A DNA stretch of 64,000 nucleotides from Antilocapra americana (lineage: Eukaryota > Chordata > Mammalia > Artiodactyla > Antilocapridae): contig ML662479.1 of NCBI GenBank assembly GCA_007570785.1, positions 289,670 through 353,669 on the forward strand, read 5' to 3'. This document shows positions 59,105 through 64,000 of the stretch, in pieces. A program made the translations under genes and the position numbers. Every line of letters starts with the position of its first letter. The first letter of the stretch is position 1. The notes under the pieces are model-generated. The model searched no databases. It saw only the letters and a list, made by a program, of their open reading frames with translations, and was not told the DNA's origin.

Positions 59105-59730
59105 ACTCAAAAATGCTTTTTTGTAACTAAAATTTGTAACTAATCATCCTCAACCAATGATGCTGAGCATCTTTTTACATGCTTATCTGTCACCCAGATA
59201 GCAGATGAGGTGAGGTGTCTGCTCAGGTCTTTTGCCCATTTTTCATCATCAGATAGTTTTCTTTCTTCCTTCCTCCTTTCTTTCTTTGGGCCATGCCATG
59301 AAGGATCTTGGGCTTCTCTGGTGGCTCAGACTGTAAAGAATCTGCCTGCAATGTGGGAGACCTGAGTTTGATCCCTGGGTTGGGAAGATCCCTTGGAGGA
59401 GGGCATGGCAACCCACTCCAGTATTCTTGTCTGGAGAATCCCCATGGACAGAGGAGCCTTGCGGGCTACAGTCTGTGGGGTCACAAAGAGTCAGACACGA
59501 CTAAGCGACTAAGCACATGTGGGACCTTAGTTCTCCAGCCAGGGATGGAAGCCATGCCCCCTGCCATGGAGCATGGAGTCTTAAACACTGGACCTCCTAA
59601 GAAGTCCCTATTTTCTTATTAATGAATTTTGAGAGCTCTTTGTATATTCTAGACCCAAGGCTGTTGTTGGATATATGCTATGAAAATACTTTCTCCTAGG
59701 CTGTGGCTTGTCTTTAAATTGTTGTTGAGT
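59105..59730 (-). mobile_element. Triple nest: L1, CHR SINE, Bov-tA
   Basis: Outer L1 text (gatgctgagcatctttttac on the left, tgagagctctttgtatattc on the right) is split by a CHR-type SINE (about 59285-59610, ending cactggacctcctaagaagt). That SINE is itself split after ggccatgccatgaaggatct by a Bov-tA SINE (about 59309-59518, from gggcttctctggtggctcag to acacgactaagcgactaagc). Confidence 0.85.
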
Positions 59731-60336
59731 GGTAATAGGCTCCCTGTGTATTAAGGATGTTCCCACATGACTCAGAATGAAGACCCAAAACCTCTCCCTC
59801 CATGTACCTCTGCTTATCTCTTCTGGGCAGCATGCCCTGGGCACGTTGGGCTCTTCTGAGTAAGGTCAAGTGTTGGAGCCATGAGTTCTGAGAACTTGGC
59901 TTGGGGCTGGGGCTAGGAGGGGTAGGGCCAGAGTAGGAATATATTTATCCTGCCTGGTGACCCTCAGCCAGTTTCCACAGGTGTCAGCAGAGTCATGTCC
60001 TCGGCAACCCGATCCCCACCCCTGTGGGAGCAGCTCATTACAGCCTCTCTGATCACCCCAGCTCTGCGTTCCACATGGTTTGGACATATAGGTTATTGTT
60101 AAGCTGCTGGGGCTGGGGCATGCTGGACCCATGCCTCTAGGGATCCAGGTTCTGGGAACTTCTGAACAGGAGAAGGGCAGCTGAGCCAAGCCTCAGGCTT
60201 CTGGCCTGCCCACTCCCCAACCTTGGGCCTGGAGCAACCCCTCCCCAGGTACTGCCCACCCAGGCTGCCAACTCAGCCTCTCCGGGGAACCTCTCGAGAA
60301 GCCCAAACACCATCGTTCTGTTCTCTTCTCCTCCTT

Positions 60337-60552
60337 TAAGGTGGTGCTGGCGGTAAAGAACCTGCCTGCCAATGCAGGAGATGTGAGAGACACGGGTTTA
60401 ATCCCCGGGTCAGGAAGATCCCCTGGAGGAGGGCTTGGCAACCCACTCCAGTATTCTTGCCTGAAGAATCTCATGGACAGAGGAGCCTGGGAGACTACAG
60501 TGCATGGGATTGCAAAGAATGGGATGTGACTGAAGTGACTTAGCAGAGCACA
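60337..60552 (+). mobile_element. Bov-tA SINE
   Basis: It reads ggtggtgctggcggtaaaga to gggatgtgactgaagtgact, with ggtttaatccccgggtcagg as B box region. Confidence 0.9.
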
Positions 60553-60579
60553 CAGTTATTTCCTTATTCATTCACTCAT

Positions 60580-60727
60580 CTTGGCTGCACCAGGTCTCGG
60601 ATGTGGCACACAGGATCTTTTAGTTGTGGCATGTAAGTGGTGGCAAGTGAGATCTGGTTCCCTGACCTGGGCCCCCTGCGTTGAGAGCAAGAGAGCCTCC
60701 TAAGGCCTTGGAACACAGGGAAGTCCC
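60580..60727 (-). mobile_element. CHR-type SINE
   Basis: It contains cttggctgcaccaggtctcg, ggttccctgacctgggcccc and ggaacacagggaagtccc, in reverse orientation. Confidence 0.8.
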
Positions 60728-60739
60728 TCCTCTTCTTTT

Positions 60740-62109
60740 TTTTTTTTCCAGCTCTCTCTCCGTCTCTCCTTCTTGCAGGCATCTCTGAGCTAGCTTTCCA
60801 TAGAAGGGAGCAGAAGGGAAAAATTCTGCAGGAGACTGCTAGTGGGATGTTCTTGTGAAGATGAAAAGCAGGAAACAAACTATATGTCCATTCATAGGGA
60901 TCTAATCTAATTATGAACTATAAATCAAGTGAGATAAAGGCACAATGGATGGGTTTCAAACTGACAATGTAAATTCACATTCATCGGCATAGACCAAGGC
61001 TGACAGTGGACTGTGGGTTTTTGTCTTTTTAAAGAAAGGCTATAGAATAGCTGGAGCCCATTTTTGCAAAATGGCACCTGTGTAAACAGAGGCCGGAAGA
61101 GCTTATCTGAAAGGATCCTCAGCCAGGTGGTCGGACCCGTTAGCTCTGGGCGGTGGGATTTCAGGTGAGTTTTTCCCTTAAACCCTCTTTAAACTTATGA
61201 GAGTTGCCTAAAGCTTTCTTTTTTTTTTCAATGAGAAGGACTGTTTTTAGGATTGAAAATTATTCTTTAGTGTAAAAAAGGTAACGCATGTTCATCAGAG
61301 GTGTCTCACGAGTTTCCCTTTGGCTTTTCGCCCCCGTGTGGTTGTTGGAGGGTCCTTCCTGGCAGCTCCAGGAGCTGCATTCCCAGCTTCTGTTTGGTTC
61401 CTTGGAGGAAGTGGGGGAGGGGAGCAGTGCCCTCCCAGGAGGGTTGCGGGATGCGGCCTCCGCAGGTGCAGTAAAGTTCTCAGTGGGCTCCTTGAAGGCC
61501 AAATACACATACCGAGTCTGGGCCCCGAAATAGCCCCTCACTCCAGAGGTCCCTGGACTCCTGTGGTGTCGTCTCAGGAGGGGAGAGCCTGAGCAGGCTA
61601 CTGCTGGAACCGTCCTTGCAGGCTCTGAAATGGAAGATGAGGCCCAAGACTGGCTCCTCTAACACAGCGCTCTGCATCGGGGCAGACGCAAGCTGGACCT
61701 GGGCAAGGGGTTCTCCAAAATCAGCCCAGCTTGAAAACTCTCCGATTCCAAGCCAACTGGAGAACTCCTAATTAGTTGTGAAGTCTGTGGAATCCCAGAG
61801 ATATCGTGGTCACAGCTGCTGCACACAGGTTTCTCCAGCTGCGTTGCTTTCTTTTTCATACTGCATTTAGACCTGTACCTCAGTTTGATTTCATTTGGCA
61901 CTATTGTGCCATTTTCATTTTATTATCTCAAAATATCTAAAAGTTGTTTTCGCTTTTTATCTGCCTGGCATCATTCCTCTTTGTCAAGAAGCATTTATTC
62001 TTAGTTTTCCAAGGGAGAGAATCTCTGCTTTCTGTGACTCTCCCAAGGTCAAGCAAAGCCCAGTGTCTGAAAAATTGGTGGGTTCAAAGCTCAGTTTAGC
62101 TGAATAATC
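60740..62109. other. Unassigned intergenic sequence
   Basis: No gene, splice-bounded exon or clear repeat was recognised. A 93-codon minus frame at 61260-61541 has no domain I know. Confidence 0.5.
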
Positions 62110-62350
62110 TCTCATCTATCCATCCAACCATCTATCTATCTATTTGTCCATTACCATCACCGTCCATCCTCCATCCATTCACTCATTCATCCATGCATCC
62201 ATCCGTCATCCATCCATCCATCCATCATCACCATCCATCCATCCACGCATCCATCCATCATCCATCCATCCATCATCACCATCCATCATCTATCCATCCA
62301 TCATCACCATCCATTCATCCATTCATTCACTCATCTATCCATCCATTCAA
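62110..62350 (+). repeat. (ATCC)n microsatellite
   Basis: It is a long imperfect array of atccatccatcc with catcacc interruptions, spanning about 240 bp. Its reading frames (PSIHPSIH...) are artefacts. Confidence 0.95.
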
Positions 62351-62489
62351 CACGTATTTATATCACTCTCTCTGGGGCCACAGACTGGGCTGGTGTGAAC
62401 CTTGTCTGTATTCTCCTGTACTCTTTGGGGACAGCATTTCTGCCTCGGAGCTGTCAAGGGAGTGTAATCACCTCGGTTCTGTCTCATTA

Positions 62490-62890
62490 CAACAAAAATT
62501 TGAAGCGACGGACGTTAAAGCCTTCGGCGTGTCACAGCTGTCAGACAGACCGTGTTATAGCTCTCGGACAGATCAGTGTTACAGCTCCATGTTAGAGCTC
62601 AGTTTTATTTAGAGAATAAAAGGAAAACACATCCTCGAGGTGTGAGGGCATGCCAGCCCAAAAGACAAGAAGAGAAGAGAGAGAGTCCTGGCCCTTTGGC
62701 CCCACTATTTATATGTTTTTCCTCCCCCTGGGCCTGCCCTATGTAAATCGGTCTAGCCAGGAATGCCATTTGTTTTACCTGAGGTCCTCACTCCAGTCCT
62801 CAGACTTTCCTTTGTTCTATTTTCACAGGTTTTTCCCTTCCTTGTCTTTTAGCCACCGCCATTCTGGACTCCTTTTCCTGTTCTAGCTAC
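62490..62890 (-). mobile_element. Ruminant ERV LTR (reverse)
   Basis: It contains agagctcagttttatttaga, gcatgccagcccaaaagaca, actatttatatgtttttcct and gggcctgccctatgtaaatc, which I recognise as a common ruminant LTR family (BTLTR1-like) in reverse orientation. The ends are approximate and no internal ERV region is seen. Confidence 0.7.
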
Positions 62891-63589
62891 CTAACAGAGC
62901 CATCACAGGGAGTTGGAGCACTGTGCTGGACACACAGTACTGTCTTTGAATTCCTACTCACTCCCTTCTCTGAGCTGATGCTCACGTCATCTCACCCAGC
63001 TGTCACACCAGGGGGAGTAATGGTGGACCAAAGGTCCCATGTGATCATTACAACCTGGGTGCTTGAGCAATGGCAGCTGGGAGCTCTCAGTTCCCGGGCA
63101 GCAGGGACGCTGCTGGGTTCACACCGAGGCCAGCACAGAGTAGGCACCCAGGAGCTGCTCCCAAAGGAGGCTTGTCCACGGCCCAGCTCCTGAGGTCTCG
63201 TGGTGTCAGGAGAAAGCCACCAGGACCCTGGGCTCTGGGCACAGTTTGTGCTTCTGCTATTCAGAGGCCCCAGTGAGGAGAAAACTCACCCCAGGAAAGC
63301 AAATCCTTAGGACAATCAGGTGGATGAGAATCAGGGTGGTGCTGAACAGCCCAGAAGACAGAACCCGCTTTTAGGAAGCAGATACTGCGTAGAGGTGATT
63401 TTACTGGCGAGCCTCAGACCTGATAAACAAGCAGCTGGGGTTCCTTTTTCTGTCTTCCTGCCCTACCGGTTTTGTTTCCACTCTTTCTCAGCCCCTGGTT
63501 CTGAGTCAGATAGCATCTCCCAGGAATCTGAAATGAGCCATTCTAGGCGCTGAAGTCCCTCTAGGACCTGAGGACGTCCTGATACATGT

Positions 63590-63745
63590 GTGCACACCCG
63601 CAGACACAGACAGACACACACACTCACACACACACACAAAGACACACGCAGAGACAGAGAAACATACACAGACACACAGAGACACACAGACATGGACACA
63701 GAGACAGAGACACACAGACACTCACCCACACACACAAGACATACA
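63590..63745 (+). repeat. (CA)n/(CAGA)n simple repeat
   Basis: It is an imperfect dinucleotide-rich array with cacacacacactc, gacacacagagacacaca and acacaca blocks. Confidence 0.95.
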
Positions 63746-64000
63746 CATACGCGGGCTCACACTCTCAGAAGCCAACGAGGGTGACAGCTGCATTCATCAG
63801 GAGCCGTGGATTCCCAAAGGCTGACCTCAAGGACAAAACCTTCCTTGTATCCCCTGAGGAATGGTGACGTCAGTTCTCCAATTCTGGATTTTCTTAAAAC
63901 CCTTTTTAACATTAGTAATATACCCAAACAGGCAGTTATAAATAACCAGTGATGTACAGAGCTGGGGGGATGGTGGAGCAGGTGGCTGAGGACGTGCGTA

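Noticed and set aside
62144..62612. Open frames rich in His-Pro-Ser-Ile
   Set aside because: Translation of the (ATCC)n microsatellite.
63463..63867. Open frames rich in Thr-His or Cys-Val-Ser
   Set aside because: Translation of the (CA)n-type repeat.

Overview
The window is nuclear DNA from a ruminant (cattle, sheep, goat or a close relative). The diagnosis rests on the repeats: tRNA-derived Bov-tA/Bov-A2 SINEs, RTE-type BovB LINE fragments, cetartiodactyl CHR-type SINEs, artiodactyl L1 3' ends and ruminant ERV LTRs. Nothing prokaryotic or plasmid-like is present, and there is no CRISPR array, operon or tRNA/rRNA gene.

The only large gene structure is on the minus strand, from about 51.1 kb (promoter end) down to 6.4 kb (poly(A) end). 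It is the decayed gene for masticatory (superfast) sarcomeric myosin heavy chain, MYH16. I could place the promoter with its TATA box, a likely non-coding first exon with a perfect splice donor, the N-terminal SH3-like exon, most motor-domain exons (P-loop, switch I, switch II, actin-binding region, converter), the IQ/lever region, about ten rod exons and the last coding exon with a stop and an AATAAA. Many exons still have family-typical lengths and functional splice signals. The gene as a whole is dead. It carries a TAG in the first coding exon, a -1 after the P-loop, a +1 giving TGA, a TAA, a missing exon, lost donors, changed switch I and switch II residues, a split rod exon, and a deletion of roughly 550 residues of rod.

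Layout: 1-6.4 kb is the downstream flank (BovB, SINEs, MIR). 6.4-17.1 kb holds the rod exons. 19.6-22.5 kb holds the lever-arm exons, one of them interrupted by a 3'-truncated RUVBL1 processed pseudogene. 24.9-46.7 kb holds the motor exons. 46.7-51.1 kb is the 5' intron(s), containing a BovB 3' end and one LTR. 51.1-64 kb is intergenic upstream sequence, built largely of nested LINE/SINE/LTR insertions, an (ATCC)n tract and a (CA)n tract.

No intact protein-coding gene was found. The open frames in the window are fragments of the dead myosin gene, pieces of the RUVBL1 copy, repeat-derived frames or chance. The most informative content is the inactivation history of MYH16: preserved promoter, exact exon fusion, compensating indels, retrocopy insertion and rod deletion. 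A palindromic mariner-like MITE is also worth a look.
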